A program made the position numbers and the translations under genes. A stretch of DNA of 64,000 bases from GCA-002712045 sp028112705 (GTDB lineage: Bacteria > Pseudomonadota > Alphaproteobacteria > Rhodobacterales > Rhodobacteraceae): positions 1 through 64,000 of the forward strand of contig JAOGYN010000006.1 of NCBI GenBank assembly GCA_028112705.1. The letters are read 5' to 3'. The notes beneath the pieces were generated by a model, which worked only from the letters and a program-made list of their open reading frames with translations, had not been told where the DNA came from and searched no databases. This document shows, in pieces, positions 16,510-26,027 of the stretch (position 1 is its first letter; every line of letters starts with the position of its first letter).

Positions 16510-17918
16510 CTCAGAACTCTGAAATAGCAATTGTTGGGATGGGACCGACTGGTGTAACATTAGCAAACCTTTTAGCTAATAGGGGTTTATCTGTAGCAAT
16601 TTTTGAAAAACAAAGTAAGCCTTATGCACTTCCCCGGGCAGTGCACTTCGATGGGGAAGTAATGCGGATTTTTCAGTCGATTGGTCTTGGTTCAGAAATT
16701 TCAGATACTTCGCGAGTGAATATCGGGATGTTGTTTAAGGATTTAGATTCAAATATTCTAATAGACTGGTCCCGCTCTCAAACTATTGGGCCTATGGGTT
16801 GGTATGAAAGTTATAGATTCCATCAGCCAGATTTAGAAACTGTGTTGCGGAATGGTCTCTATAGGTTTTCTAATGTAAAAACTTTTTACAACTCTGCGGT
16901 ACACAAAATATCTGATGATGGCGAAAACGTAACTATTGATCTTGAGTCCGGTGAAAGACACATTAGCCAATTTCTTATTGGTTGTGATGGCGCACAGTCC
17001 AATGTTCGTGAGTTCCTAAATGAGGAATTAGTAGACTTAGGGTTTATGCAAAAATGGCTTGTAATTGATTTAATATTGAAAAATGATAGACCAGACTTGG
17101 GTAACCATACTGTACAAATCTGTGATCCTAATTCTCCAATGACCTACGTTAGAGGGACTGGAAAACGACGAAGATGGGAGATGAGATTAACAGATGAAAC
17201 TGTTTCAAAAATCAGCGTTGAAGACGTTTGGAATAAGTTAGTGAAATGGATATCTCCTGATGATGCTGAAATAGAGCGCTCGGCAATTTATACTTTTAAA
17301 TCTTCCTTGGTGAAAAAATGGTCAATAGGGAATGTTTTTTTAGCAGGTGATGCCGCGCATTTAATGCCCCCATTTATGGGGCAAGGAATGTGCGCAGGAA
17401 TAAGAGATGTTGCAAATCTAGCTTGGAAGCTGGCCGCTGTTATTAATGGCGCAGACAAAGCCATCTTGAAAACCTATGAAAGTGAAAGATCTCCTAATGT
17501 GCGAGAGTTTATAGATTTAACCGTGCGGCTTGGACAAATAATTAATCAAACAAGTAAAAGCCAAAAGGAAACAACTAAAATGGAATCGATCTTGCCCTCG
17601 TTGGGCCCAGGCTTAGGCCTGAGAGATAACATCGAAGGACAGTTAGCACCCCAATTTTCATCGATAGAGTCAGACAAAGCAGACGACTTGAACCCAAATG
17701 GATTTTATCCACTTAGCAATCAAAAGAATGGAATGAAATTAAAAGGAGTAGAACCTTGGTTAAATGAAAATAATATCACTAGTGCCTTGGTGCGACCTGA
17801 TGGATATATTTTGGAAACAGTATCAAAAAATAAAATGCTAAATAATATAAATTATAGGTTTGATCCAAAGAATAATGATCTAATTAAGGCTGTTCCATCA
17901 CGAAAATTTATTGGTTAA
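16506..17918 (+). CDS. FAD-dependent aromatic hydroxylase (MhpA/PHBH-like)
   Basis: A flavoprotein monooxygenase of 470 aa in the FAD_binding_3 family. FAD fold VGMGPTGVTLANLLANRG lies near the N-terminus, the DG segment GCDGAQSNVRE about residue 160, and the FAD-ribityl motif GDAAHLMPPFMGQGMCAG about 280. A short tail with VRPDGYIL resembles the end of MhpA-type 3-(3-hydroxyphenyl)propionate hydroxylases but is shorter than their usual length of about 550 aa. The start is TTG, overlapping the VOC stop by TTGA. Together the two could hydroxylate and open an aromatic ring. Confidence 0.83.
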   Translation: MTQNSEIAIVGMGPTGVTLANLLANRGLSVAIFEKQSKPYALPRAVHFDGEVMRIFQSIGLGSEISDTSRVNIGMLFKDLDSNILIDWSRSQTIGPMGWYESYRFHQPDLETVLRNGLYRFSNVKTFYNSAVHKISDDGENVTIDLESGERHISQFLIGCDGAQSNVREFLNEELVDLGFMQKWLVIDLILKNDRPDLGNHTVQICDPNSPMTYVRGTGKRRRWEMRLTDETVSKISVEDVWNKLVKWISPDDAEIERSAIYTFKSSLVKKWSIGNVFLAGDAAHLMPPFMGQGMCAGIRDVANLAWKLAAVINGADKAILKTYESERSPNVREFIDLTVRLGQIINQTSKSQKETTKMESILPSLGPGLGLRDNIEGQLAPQFSSIESDKADDLNPNGFYPLSNQKNGMKLKGVEPWLNENNITSALVRPDGYILETVSKNKMLNNINYRFDPKNNDLIKAVPSRKFIG

Positions 17919-18030
17919 TTGAATTAATTTTTAGTAAAAGAAGATATCTTATTGACAAACACCCCCGATCCAACTCATTTACCGCGCTTACGAACTTGTT
18001 CAATCATTTCTCACAATTAAGGAAACTTTA

Positions 18031-20592
18031 ATGCCAGTTGTTGTTGTAGAAAGCCCAGCAAAAGCAAAAACTATTAATAAATACTTAGGTCCCAACTATA
18101 CTGTGTTGGCATCCTATGGGCACGTAAGGGACTTACCACCCAAAGATGGATCAGTCGATACAGACAATGATTTTGAAATGAAATGGGAAGTTGCAACAGA
18201 TTCTAAAAAACATCTAAAAGCAATTTCAGATGCATTAAAAGAGGATAACAACTTAATACTTGCAACTGACCCTGACCGTGAGGGTGAGGCTATTTCATGG
18301 CATCTAGAAGAGACATTACGAAAACGTAAGATTATTAAAAAAGATACTCCCGTTAGTCGTGTAGTATTTAATGCAATAACCAAAACTGCAGTTACTGAGG
18401 CTATGAAAAATCCGCGCGCAGTGGATATGGAGCTAGTAGAGGCATACTTAGCACGTCGCGCATTAGATTATTTAGTGGGTTTCAAACTTTCCCCTGTTTT
18501 ATGGCGGAAATTGCCTGGAGCAAAATCTGCAGGACGCGTACAATCAGTTTCTCTACGTTTAATCGTAGAACGAGAAATGCAAATTGAGGCCCATAAAGCT
18601 CGTGAATATTGGTCAGTTAAAACAATTTTAAAAACACCACGTGGCCAAAACTTTGAAGCATCCTTACGCACTTTAGCAGGTAAAAAGCTCGAAAAATTTG
18701 ATATTAATACTGAAACATCTGCTGAATTGGCTGTTCAGGCAATTACCTCTCGAGACCTAAGTGTAACAAGTGTTGAAGCTAAACCAAGAAACCGAAATCC
18801 TTCTGCCCCTTTTATGACATCTACCTTACAACAAGAAGCTAGCCGCAAATTTGGATTTGGTGCACGCCAGACGATGAGCACTGCACAACGCTTGTATGAA
18901 GCTGGACACATTACATATATGAGAACGGATGGCATAGATATGGCGCCAGAAGCAGTAACAGCCGCCCGTAATGCAATTAAAGACCGTTATGGTATTAATT
19001 TTGTTCCTGCAGAACCACGTATCTATAAAAATAAAGCCGCAAATGCTCAGGAAGCCCATGAATGTATTCGCCCTACAAATATGGAAGTTCCAGCTGAAAC
19101 TTTAGGTAAATTGGAAGCAGATCAACGTAAACTATACGATCTGATTTGGAAAAGAACCTTAGCAAGCCAGATGGCTAGTGCCAAAATGGAAAGTACTACA
19201 ATCGATATTTCATCAGAGGACAGTCAAATAAGTTTACGATCCACAGGGACAGTGGTTTTATTTGAAGGATTTTTGAAGGTTTATGAAGAAGGTCGTGACG
19301 ATGAAGTCGTAGATGACACTGATAAACTACTACCACAATTATCAGTAGGTGATAAAACTGATAAAATAACTATCACCCCAAACCAACATTTTACACAACC
19401 ACAACCTCGTTACACGGAGGCAACTTTAGTTAAACGAATGGAAGAATTGGGAATTGGCCGTCCATCAACATATGCATCAATAGTTACAACCATCCAAACA
19501 CGTGAATATGTCCGAAAGGAAGGCAACCGATTAATCGCTGAAGATAAAGGACGCTTAGTAATTGCATTTTTAGAAAACTATTTTCATCAATATGTCGGAT
19601 ATAATTATACGGCTGCACTTGAAAAAGAATTGGATTATGTCTCTGCAGGTTCAGAAAACTACAAAGCAGTTTTAGGGCGTTTCTGGCGCGATTTTTCAGC
19701 TGCCATTGCAGAAACAGCAGACCTAAGAATTACAGAAGTTTTAGAAAAAATTAATGAAGTTTTAGCGCCTCATTTATTTCCCCCAACAGAAGACGGCTCC
19801 GACCCTCGGGTTTGTGGAGCATGCGGTAACGGTAGGCTGTCAATGCGAACAGCTCGGTCTGGTGGAGCGTTCATTGGATGTTCAAATTATCCAGAGTGCA
19901 AATACACACGTGCTTTCGGCCCACCTGGTACTGAGGATGCAAGTGGCATTCCCCCCGAAGGTAAATACTTGGGCGATGATAAAGGTGATAAAATTTGTGT
20001 ATTTAAAGGTCGCTTTGGTCCGTATGTGCAGCGTGGAGAAGTCACTGATGACAAAAAACCACCTCGACAATCCATTCCAAAGGACTGGCCACCAGCTGAT
20101 GTAGATCTGGAACAAGCACTCCGTTTATTATCCCTACCACGTCAAATAGGACCACACCCAGAAGATGGCATTATGGTTTGGGCTAACATTGGACGTTATG
20201 GCCCATACCTTAAACATGCTGAAAGCACATCAGATCGTGGTGGAACTAATGCTAATCTCCAAGAGATTGAAGAAGTATTTACCGTCGGCATGAACCATGC
20301 AGTTCAGTTATTAGCTGAAAAAATTGCCACCCGTGGTGGTCGAGGCATTGCAGCCAAACCAATCCATGAATTAGGCGAGCACCCTGAAATGGGTGGTTCC
20401 ATCAATATTATGAAGGGCAAATATGGACCATATGTAAAATGGGCTAAGGTAAACGCTACAATACCAAAAGAAATTGACCCAATTAGTGTAGATCTAAAAA
20501 AAGCTTTGGAATTACTTGAAGAACGCATTCCTAAAACCGGTAAGAAAAAGAAAACTGTGAAAAAGAAAACTGTGAAAAAGAAAAAAGATTAA
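18031..20592 (+). CDS. topA: DNA topoisomerase I
   Basis: Type IA topoisomerase of 853 aa that relaxes negative supercoils. The Toprim domain starts at VVVESPAKAKTINKYLG, with the acidic triad region ATDPDREGEAISWH. The active-site Tyr lies in HITYMRTDG. One C4 zinc motif spans CGACGNGRLSMR to GCSNYPECKYT. Three C-terminal repeats (GRFGPYVQ, GRYGPYLK, GKYGPYVK) and a Lys-rich tail with a duplicated KKKTV unit complete it. The ATG at 18031 follows AAGGAAAC. A TTGACA at 17952-17957 may be its -35, though the matching -10 is poor. Confidence 0.97.
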   Translation: MPVVVVESPAKAKTINKYLGPNYTVLASYGHVRDLPPKDGSVDTDNDFEMKWEVATDSKKHLKAISDALKEDNNLILATDPDREGEAISWHLEETLRKRKIIKKDTPVSRVVFNAITKTAVTEAMKNPRAVDMELVEAYLARRALDYLVGFKLSPVLWRKLPGAKSAGRVQSVSLRLIVEREMQIEAHKAREYWSVKTILKTPRGQNFEASLRTLAGKKLEKFDINTETSAELAVQAITSRDLSVTSVEAKPRNRNPSAPFMTSTLQQEASRKFGFGARQTMSTAQRLYEAGHITYMRTDGIDMAPEAVTAARNAIKDRYGINFVPAEPRIYKNKAANAQEAHECIRPTNMEVPAETLGKLEADQRKLYDLIWKRTLASQMASAKMESTTIDISSEDSQISLRSTGTVVLFEGFLKVYEEGRDDEVVDDTDKLLPQLSVGDKTDKITITPNQHFTQPQPRYTEATLVKRMEELGIGRPSTYASIVTTIQTREYVRKEGNRLIAEDKGRLVIAFLENYFHQYVGYNYTAALEKELDYVSAGSENYKAVLGRFWRDFSAAIAETADLRITEVLEKINEVLAPHLFPPTEDGSDPRVCGACGNGRLSMRTARSGGAFIGCSNYPECKYTRAFGPPGTEDASGIPPEGKYLGDDKGDKICVFKGRFGPYVQRGEVTDDKKPPRQSIPKDWPPADVDLEQALRLLSLPRQIGPHPEDGIMVWANIGRYGPYLKHAESTSDRGGTNANLQEIEEVFTVGMNHAVQLLAEKIATRGGRGIAAKPIHELGEHPEMGGSINIMKGKYGPYVKWAKVNATIPKEIDPISVDLKKALELLEERIPKTGKKKKTVKKKTVKKKKD

Positions 20593-20643
20593 CTTATTTA
20601 TAAATCAGACTATATAAATAAATAATATCTTAAGGAGAAAATT

Positions 20644-21054
20644 ATGATTGGTCGATTAAATCATATCGCAATAGCAGTTCCTGATCTTAATGCGTCGATA
20701 AAACTATACAAAGAGACATTGGGCGCTGACGTTGGAGATCCACAAGACGAACCTGATCATGGGGTAACAGTCGTTTTTATAAACCTACCAAATACTAAAA
20801 TCGAACTTCTTTATCCACTAGGTGCTAATAGTCCAATAACAAATTTTCTTGTTAAAAATCCAAATGGTGGCATTCATCATATCTGTTATGAGGTTTCGGA
20901 TATAATAGAAGCCAAAGATACATTAATTTCTGAAGGGGCACACATTTTAGGAAATGGTGAACCAAAAACTGGGGCGCATGGACAACCTGTTTTATTCTTA
21001 CACCCAAAAGATTTTAATGGCTGTTTGATTGAGCTAGAAGAAACAATAAATTGA
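20644..21054 (+). CDS. mce: Methylmalonyl-CoA epimerase
   Basis: A VOC-fold epimerase of 136 aa that interconverts (2S)- and (2R)-methylmalonyl-CoA in propionate assimilation. Metal ligands can be placed at His7 (LNHIAIAV), His79 (GGIHHICYEV) and Glu130 (CLIELEE), with the LGA...GVTVVFI core of the family. Strong AGGAG precedes the ATG. It shares a transcript with the DUF1467 gene through a TTGA stop/start overlap, the arrangement usual in alphaproteobacteria. Neither the mutase nor propionyl-CoA carboxylase is in the window. Confidence 0.93.
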   Translation: MIGRLNHIAIAVPDLNASIKLYKETLGADVGDPQDEPDHGVTVVFINLPNTKIELLYPLGANSPITNFLVKNPNGGIHHICYEVSDIIEAKDTLISEGAHILGNGEPKTGAHGQPVLFLHPKDFNGCLIELEETIN

Positions 21055-21314
21055 CTATTAGTGCCGCAGTGGTCCTATTTGCCGTGATTTGGTTCATGTG
21101 TTTATTCATTGTCCTTCCATTAAGAATAAAAAGCCAACAAGAAAATGGAGAAATTGTACCAGGCACACCTGCCTCAGCTCCTACTAATCCTCAACTTAAA
21201 AAGAAAACAATTTATGTAACAATAGTTACTTTCATTTTATGGATCGTATTAGTTTATATTATTTCTTCTGGGTTAATTCGTGTACAAGATATAGCTTTTT
21301 TTAATAGAACTTAA
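21051..21314 (+). CDS. DUF1467 family membrane protein
   Basis: A small membrane protein of 87 aa with two transmembrane helices (about residues 3-25 and 53-76) and the intervening loop PLRIKSQQENGEIVPGTPASAPTNP that identifies DUF1467. The start is TTG, overlapping the mce stop. Its function is unknown; it regularly follows mce in alphaproteobacteria. Confidence 0.88.
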   Translation: MTISAAVVLFAVIWFMCLFIVLPLRIKSQQENGEIVPGTPASAPTNPQLKKKTIYVTIVTFILWIVLVYIISSGLIRVQDIAFFNRT

Positions 21315-21336
21315 ACATTGAAACCTTATACAAACT

Positions 21337-21915
21337 TCAATTATTCACCCAAGAAGTAATCTCTTCCATATTGGGCCTAGGCCTTTCAGGCGGAACAATA
21401 CTTTCTGCACCAATATGGATATAACCGGCAACAAATTCGCTATCAGTTAAATCTATAGCTTGTTTTAAAAACTCTTTATCAGTTGATATCCAATCAGTTA
21501 ACCAATTAGCTCCCCAACCACTGGCTAAAGCTGCATTTAATAAACTCAAACAAACAGCACCAGAAGATAAAATCTGTTCCATTTCTGGTATTTTATTTGA
21601 TTGTTTTGGAGAGCTGACGACAGCAATCATCACAGCGCCAGTTTTCAATGCTGTACAAGTTTTATTAATCTTTTCAGGTTCAAGCTCGAGTTCGGTTCCT
21701 CGCTTAACTATTAAATTTACTAAACGAGAAAGAGCATCACCTTGAAATACAATAAACCGCCACGGCTCTAATTTTCCATGATCTGGAGTTCGAGCAGCAG
21801 CCCTTAATAGTATTTTTAATTCTTCATCCGTTGGTCCTGGACCAACTAATGTTTTGGCAGGTCTAGATCTCCTAGACAAAAGAAATTCTACAGCTTTAGG
21901 GTTAGGTAAAAGCAT
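21337..21915 (-). CDS. Nitroreductase family protein (YdjA-like)
   Basis: An FMN-dependent nitroreductase-fold protein of about 192 aa. The N-terminal FLLSRRSRPAKTLVGPGPT, the FMN segment AARTPDHGKLEPWRFIVF and the C-terminal GYIHIGAESIVPPERPRP are typical of the YdjA subgroup. The physiological substrate is unknown. I start it at the ATG at 21915 (MLLPNPKAVEF), with GAAAG upstream. An upstream extension to 21966 adds a hydrophobic stretch not expected in the family. Confidence 0.88.
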   Translation of the reverse strand: MLLPNPKAVEFLLSRRSRPAKTLVGPGPTDEELKILLRAAARTPDHGKLEPWRFIVFQGDALSRLVNLIVKRGTELELEPEKINKTCTALKTGAVMIAVVSSPKQSNKIPEMEQILSSGAVCLSLLNAALASGWGANWLTDWISTDKEFLKQAIDLTDSEFVAGYIHIGAESIVPPERPRPNMEEITSWVNN

Positions 21916-22012
21916 GATTAAATCTTTCAGAATTAAATTTAAGTAAAAACAAATAACAAATAACAAACTCTTTTACTCAGGTTTATACTTAATTACAATA
22001 ACAAATTAAGAT

Positions 22013-22945
22013 TCAATTCTTATGTTTTGCTTCTCTATGCCCAATATATATAGCAGAACCAATAATAACAAAGGCCCCCAATAAAGTAATAAAACTTGGA
22101 ACTTCGTTCCATAGAAAATACCCAACGATTCCGACAAAAATTAGTCTTAAATAAGTAAAAGGGGCTAATATAGCTGCTTCACCATACCTATATGCCTGCA
22201 TATCACCTATGCCTCGCATAAATGACGTTATTGCTAAAAGTATAATGAGACCTAAAATATAAATGGATACAATGCCACTATAAGAGTTTTCCAGGACTGA
22301 ATATCCAATTGGAATACTAATCAAAAATGTTAATAGAACTGATGAAATATATGTGGAGATTACACCATCTGCCGATACAATCCTTCTTGAATAGGCCAAG
22401 GCGACTGCAAAGAGAAAAGAGCTCAAAAGTGCCGTTATCATTGGAAAGTAAGTTCCATCAAAACCTGGTTGTAATATAACTATCACCCCCACAAAACCAA
22501 TAAGGACCGCAAACCAACGCCTGAATCCTACTTTTTCCTTATTTATATATATTGACAAAACGGTTGCAAATATTGGCGCCGTAAAGAACAAAACAGTCGT
22601 AGTAGCTATTGGCAATTGTGTTAATGTATAAAACCCCAAATGTGTTGAGAAGGCAATTAAACTTCCACGTAAAATATGAAGCTTAGGTTCAGAAAATTTT
22701 AGCTTTTGTCGGAATTTAGAAAAAATAAATGTTGGGATAACCAAAAAAAATGTCAATAGACCCGCGCGGAAAAGAACTAATAATCTACTATCAAATGTTT
22801 GCCCCAATTCCTTAACAGAAATAGCCATTATACTAGCAAAAAAAACAGATATCAAAATCCAGATTAAGCCAAGCCTATTATTTATTTCTTGATTCATAGA
22901 CAAGGCATCTGCCTGATCAATTGAAAGGTCAAGGATATTTGTCAA
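22013..22945 (-). CDS. DMT family (EamA) transporter
   Basis: An inner-membrane protein of 310 aa with about ten hydrophobic helices in two EamA repeats. The first repeat begins LGLIWILISVFFASIMAISVK; the second begins near residue 160 (PMITALLSSFLFAVALAYSRR). The motif GFVGVIVILQPGF is typical of the family. It is probably an exporter of metabolites or amino acids; the substrate cannot be told. It is divergent from hemF across 33 nt. Confidence 0.87.
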   Translation of the reverse strand: MTNILDLSIDQADALSMNQEINNRLGLIWILISVFFASIMAISVKELGQTFDSRLLVLFRAGLLTFFLVIPTFIFSKFRQKLKFSEPKLHILRGSLIAFSTHLGFYTLTQLPIATTTVLFFTAPIFATVLSIYINKEKVGFRRWFAVLIGFVGVIVILQPGFDGTYFPMITALLSSFLFAVALAYSRRIVSADGVISTYISSVLLTFLISIPIGYSVLENSYSGIVSIYILGLIILLAITSFMRGIGDMQAYRYGEAAILAPFTYLRLIFVGIVGYFLWNEVPSFITLLGAFVIIGSAIYIGHREAKHKN

Positions 22946-22978
22946 ATTAAGTTAATTCATGGCAAAGGGAATTATTTA

Positions 22979-23911
22979 ATGTTAAGATACACCAATAATT
23001 TTTGGTGCAAAATGCTATTAATAGATAAAATGGAAAACGAGAAAAAACGTGCGAGCTCCTGGTTTCAGGAGTTAAGGGACGAAATTATAAATAATTTTGA
23101 AACGTTGGAAGACAATCAAATATATGGAAAGTTTTCTAAAAACACCAAAGGTAAATTTAAAAAACAAAAAACTATCCGCCCAGCCCCAAGTAATACCGAT
23201 TGGGGTGGAGGAGAAATGGCAATTATGCGCGATGGACGCTTATTTGAAAAAGTTGGAGTAAATATTTCAACAGTTTATGGAAATTTAAGTAAAGAAGCCG
23301 TAAATATGATGACAGAAACACGAAATTTGCCGAATCTAAAAAATAATCCATCTTTCTGGGCGTCTGGTATTTCTTTGGTTGCTCATATGCAAAATCCACT
23401 CTTGCCTGCTATTCATATGAATACCAGAATGTTTTGGACCGAAGAGACATGGTGGTTTGGAGGTGGCTCTGACTTAAATCCATGTATTGAAGATGAAGTA
23501 GACACAAAGTATTTTCACAAATTGCAAAAACAGTTTTGTGATAAGCATGACCTAAAATTTTATCCTGAATATAAAATTTGGGCAGATAAGTACTTTTACA
23601 TTCCACACAGAAAGCGTGCTCGTGGCGTTGGTGGTATATTTTTCGACGAACATAATACTGGAAATTGGGAAAAAGACTTTGCATTTACACAAGATGTGGG
23701 GCGAGCATTTTTACCAGCTTTTACTGGTATCATTGATAAAAAAAAGCATTTAGATTGGAATTCGGATGATAAAGAAAAACAATTATTACACAGAGGGTTA
23801 TATGCCGAATACAATTTAATTTATGATAGAGGCACAAAATTTGGGCTTGCCACAGGTCATGATCCAGATGCAGTTTTAATGAGTTTGCCTCCTATGGCAA
23901 AATGGTCATGA
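22979..23911 (+). CDS. hemF: Oxygen-dependent coproporphyrinogen III oxidase
   Basis: The aerobic HemF converts coproporphyrinogen III to protoporphyrinogen IX in heme synthesis. At 310 aa it shows the conserved GGEMAIMRDGRLFEKVGVNIS, HMNTRMFW, WWFGGGSDLNP, RGVGGIFFD and YAEYNLIYDRGTKFGL segments. The ATG at 22979 has AAAGGGA eight bases upstream. The family N-terminus matches better from the internal ATG at 23030 (MENEKKRASSWFQ), so the first 17 residues may be extra. It ends 20 nt from the convergent hemE. Confidence 0.95.
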   Translation: MLRYTNNFWCKMLLIDKMENEKKRASSWFQELRDEIINNFETLEDNQIYGKFSKNTKGKFKKQKTIRPAPSNTDWGGGEMAIMRDGRLFEKVGVNISTVYGNLSKEAVNMMTETRNLPNLKNNPSFWASGISLVAHMQNPLLPAIHMNTRMFWTEETWWFGGGSDLNPCIEDEVDTKYFHKLQKQFCDKHDLKFYPEYKIWADKYFYIPHRKRARGVGGIFFDEHNTGNWEKDFAFTQDVGRAFLPAFTGIIDKKKHLDWNSDDKEKQLLHRGLYAEYNLIYDRGTKFGLATGHDPDAVLMSLPPMAKWS

Positions 23912-23931
23912 TTACTGCAGGAAAGTTTCTT

Positions 23932-24960
23932 TCAACCCCTTAAAGCTTTCAACATTAATTCTACATTCTTAGGATTTGCATCTGGCGTTATACCATGACC
24001 CAAATTAAAAATATGAGGCCCTTCTGCCATCTTGTCACGAATATTTTTAGTAGCATCAAGAAGCTCTTTCCCACCATTAACCATCAATGTTGGATCTAAA
24101 TTTCCTTGCACACAAGTTTCGGCCTGTAATGCTTTCATAAATGATAAAGAAATACTCTGATCTATCGCAACCGATTGTGCCCCAGTTTTTTTAGCAAATC
24201 CTTTATAAAATTGGTTCGCACCTCTTGGGAAAACAATGATTGGTATTTTTGGATACATTTTTTTTAAACTCGAAATTATTTTATTTATTGGTTTTATTGA
24301 ATAATTCACAAAATCATTAGGGCCCAATGAACCTGCCCAACTATCAAATATTTTTATGACTTCGGCTCCCGCTTCAATTTGTTTTTTCAAATAATGTATG
24401 GTTGCTTCTGTAATCTTTTCCACCAAACTTTCAAAGACAAGCTTATTATTTTTAAGCAAATTATGGGCGGGGGCTTGATCCACAGTTCCTCGGCCAGCAA
24501 TCATATAAGTAGCAACTGTCCAAGGAGCACCCGCAAAACCAATTAATGCTACATTGTCAGGTAATTTAGATTTTAAAATTTTAACTGTTTCGTAAACGGG
24601 AGATAAAGTAGAATCAATCTCATCAATAGGTTTTAAATTATCCAAGTCCTTTTGCATGCTTATAGTTGACAACCGTGGCCCTTCACCTTCCACAAATTTT
24701 AAATCAGCACCAAGTGCCTGTGGTATCAAAAGTATATCTGCAAAAATAATTGCCCCATCAAACTGGAATCTTTTTATTGGTTGAAGTGATACTTCTGCTG
24801 CCAGTTCAGGATTATAACATAATGACAAAAAATCGCCCGCTCTTGCCCTGGTTTCACGATATTCCGGCAAATAGCGACCAGCTTGGCGCATAAGCCAAAC
24901 AGGTGGTATAATATTAATATTACCATTTAATGCACTTAATAGTAACTTTTCTTTTATCAT
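23932..24960 (-). CDS. hemE: Uroporphyrinogen decarboxylase
   Basis: It decarboxylates the four acetates of uroporphyrinogen III to give coproporphyrinogen III, and requires no cofactor. At 342 aa it has the signatures PPVWLMRQAGRYLPEYRE near residue 20, FADILLIPQALGAD, the catalytic GFAGAPWTVATYM, and C-terminal FNLGHGITPDANP. It is divergent from hemC over 107 nt. HemE adjoins oriC in some alphaproteobacteria, but no DnaA-box cluster is seen here. Confidence 0.97.
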   Translation of the reverse strand: MIKEKLLLSALNGNINIIPPVWLMRQAGRYLPEYRETRARAGDFLSLCYNPELAAEVSLQPIKRFQFDGAIIFADILLIPQALGADLKFVEGEGPRLSTISMQKDLDNLKPIDEIDSTLSPVYETVKILKSKLPDNVALIGFAGAPWTVATYMIAGRGTVDQAPAHNLLKNNKLVFESLVEKITEATIHYLKKQIEAGAEVIKIFDSWAGSLGPNDFVNYSIKPINKIISSLKKMYPKIPIIVFPRGANQFYKGFAKKTGAQSVAIDQSISLSFMKALQAETCVQGNLDPTLMVNGGKELLDATKNIRDKMAEGPHIFNLGHGITPDANPKNVELMLKALRG

Positions 24961-25067
24961 CTTTTTACTCCAATTAAATCACAAATGACGTGTGCAGCAG
25001 TAAGTGTCAATAAAATGAAACCTTTAAAAAGTATTGCTGTTTATTACAAGCAATTGTAAATACAGAT

Positions 25068-26003
25068 ATGACCTCTGAGACAGCTATTAAACATACCATT
25101 ATACGTATTGGTACCCGCGGTTCCCCACTAGCCCTAAAACAAGCTACTGAGGTAAGGGATCAATTGATTGAAGCTCACAGCCTAAAGGTAGAAAATTTTG
25201 AAATAGTTATTATTAAAACTACTGGTGATAGAATTGTTGATCGCCCTCTTAGTAGTCTTGGTGGGAAAGGCTTATTCACCAAAGAAATTGAAGAAGCATT
25301 AGCAGAAAAAAAAATAGATATAGCAGTCCATTCTATGAAAGATATGCCCACGAAGCAGCCAGACAACCTAGTAATAGATTGTTTCTTGAAAAGAGAAGAT
25401 CCGCGTGATGCATTTATTTCTAATAAACTTGAGAAATTATCTCAGCTTGACCAAACTACTGTTGTAGGTACGTCATCCTTGCGGAGAAAAGCCCAAATTT
25501 TGAATTTAATGCCAAGCGTTAAGGTAGTTGAGTTTCGCGGAAATGTTCAAACTCGGTTAAAAAAATTAGATGATGGGGTTGCAGATTGTACTTTCTTAGC
25601 GATGGCAGGATTAAAACGCCTTGGACTGAACAAGTTAATTAACAAACCAATAGCAATAGGAACAATGCTCCCAGCTGTTGCTCAGGGGATCATTGGTGTT
25701 GAACGCAGAGCTGAAGATAAGAGCATCGAATCAATGTTAAAAAAGATTAATAACAAGCAAACAATGCAAATGGTAAATGCCGAAAGAACAATGCTAAAAA
25801 TTCTAGATGGTTCGTGTGAAACACCAATTGCAGGACTAGCGATTATCAATAAAAATAAAATGACTTTAAAGGCAGAAGTTTTAAGAGTGGATGGAACTGA
25901 AAAGATTTACTATGAAGCAACTGACAATATTTCTAATGCGATTAATCTAGGTCAGAAAGTTGGAGAGCATTTAAAAAGTAAAATTGGTAAAGATTATTAT
26001 TAA
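25068..26003 (+). CDS. hemC: Hydroxymethylbilane synthase (porphobilinogen deaminase)
   Basis: It joins four porphobilinogens into hydroxymethylbilane in heme synthesis. At 311 aa it begins the family core with RIGTRGSPLALKQA, then KTTGDR, GGKGLFTKEIEEAL, VHSMKDMPT, and the dipyrromethane-cofactor Cys in DGSCETPIAG. No Shine-Dalgarno precedes the ATG. A TTGCTG-N17-TAAATA pair (25034-25062) lies directly before it, so a leaderless or very short-leader transcript is possible but unproven. Confidence 0.97.
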   Translation: MTSETAIKHTIIRIGTRGSPLALKQATEVRDQLIEAHSLKVENFEIVIIKTTGDRIVDRPLSSLGGKGLFTKEIEEALAEKKIDIAVHSMKDMPTKQPDNLVIDCFLKREDPRDAFISNKLEKLSQLDQTTVVGTSSLRRKAQILNLMPSVKVVEFRGNVQTRLKKLDDGVADCTFLAMAGLKRLGLNKLINKPIAIGTMLPAVAQGIIGVERRAEDKSIESMLKKINNKQTMQMVNAERTMLKILDGSCETPIAGLAIINKNKMTLKAEVLRVDGTEKIYYEATDNISNAINLGQKVGEHLKSKIGKDYY

Positions 26004-26027
26004 TACTATTGTCAAATTATCTTAAAT

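Noticed and set aside
21948..21968. Short AAATAAC repeats
   Set aside because: Only two or three units in AT-rich sequence upstream of the nitroreductase start; not a meaningful repeat array.
24961..25067. Possible chromosomal origin beside hemE
   Set aside because: oriC adjoins hemE in some alphaproteobacteria, but the 107-nt gap holds no TTATCCACA-type DnaA boxes and no AT-rich repeat cluster.
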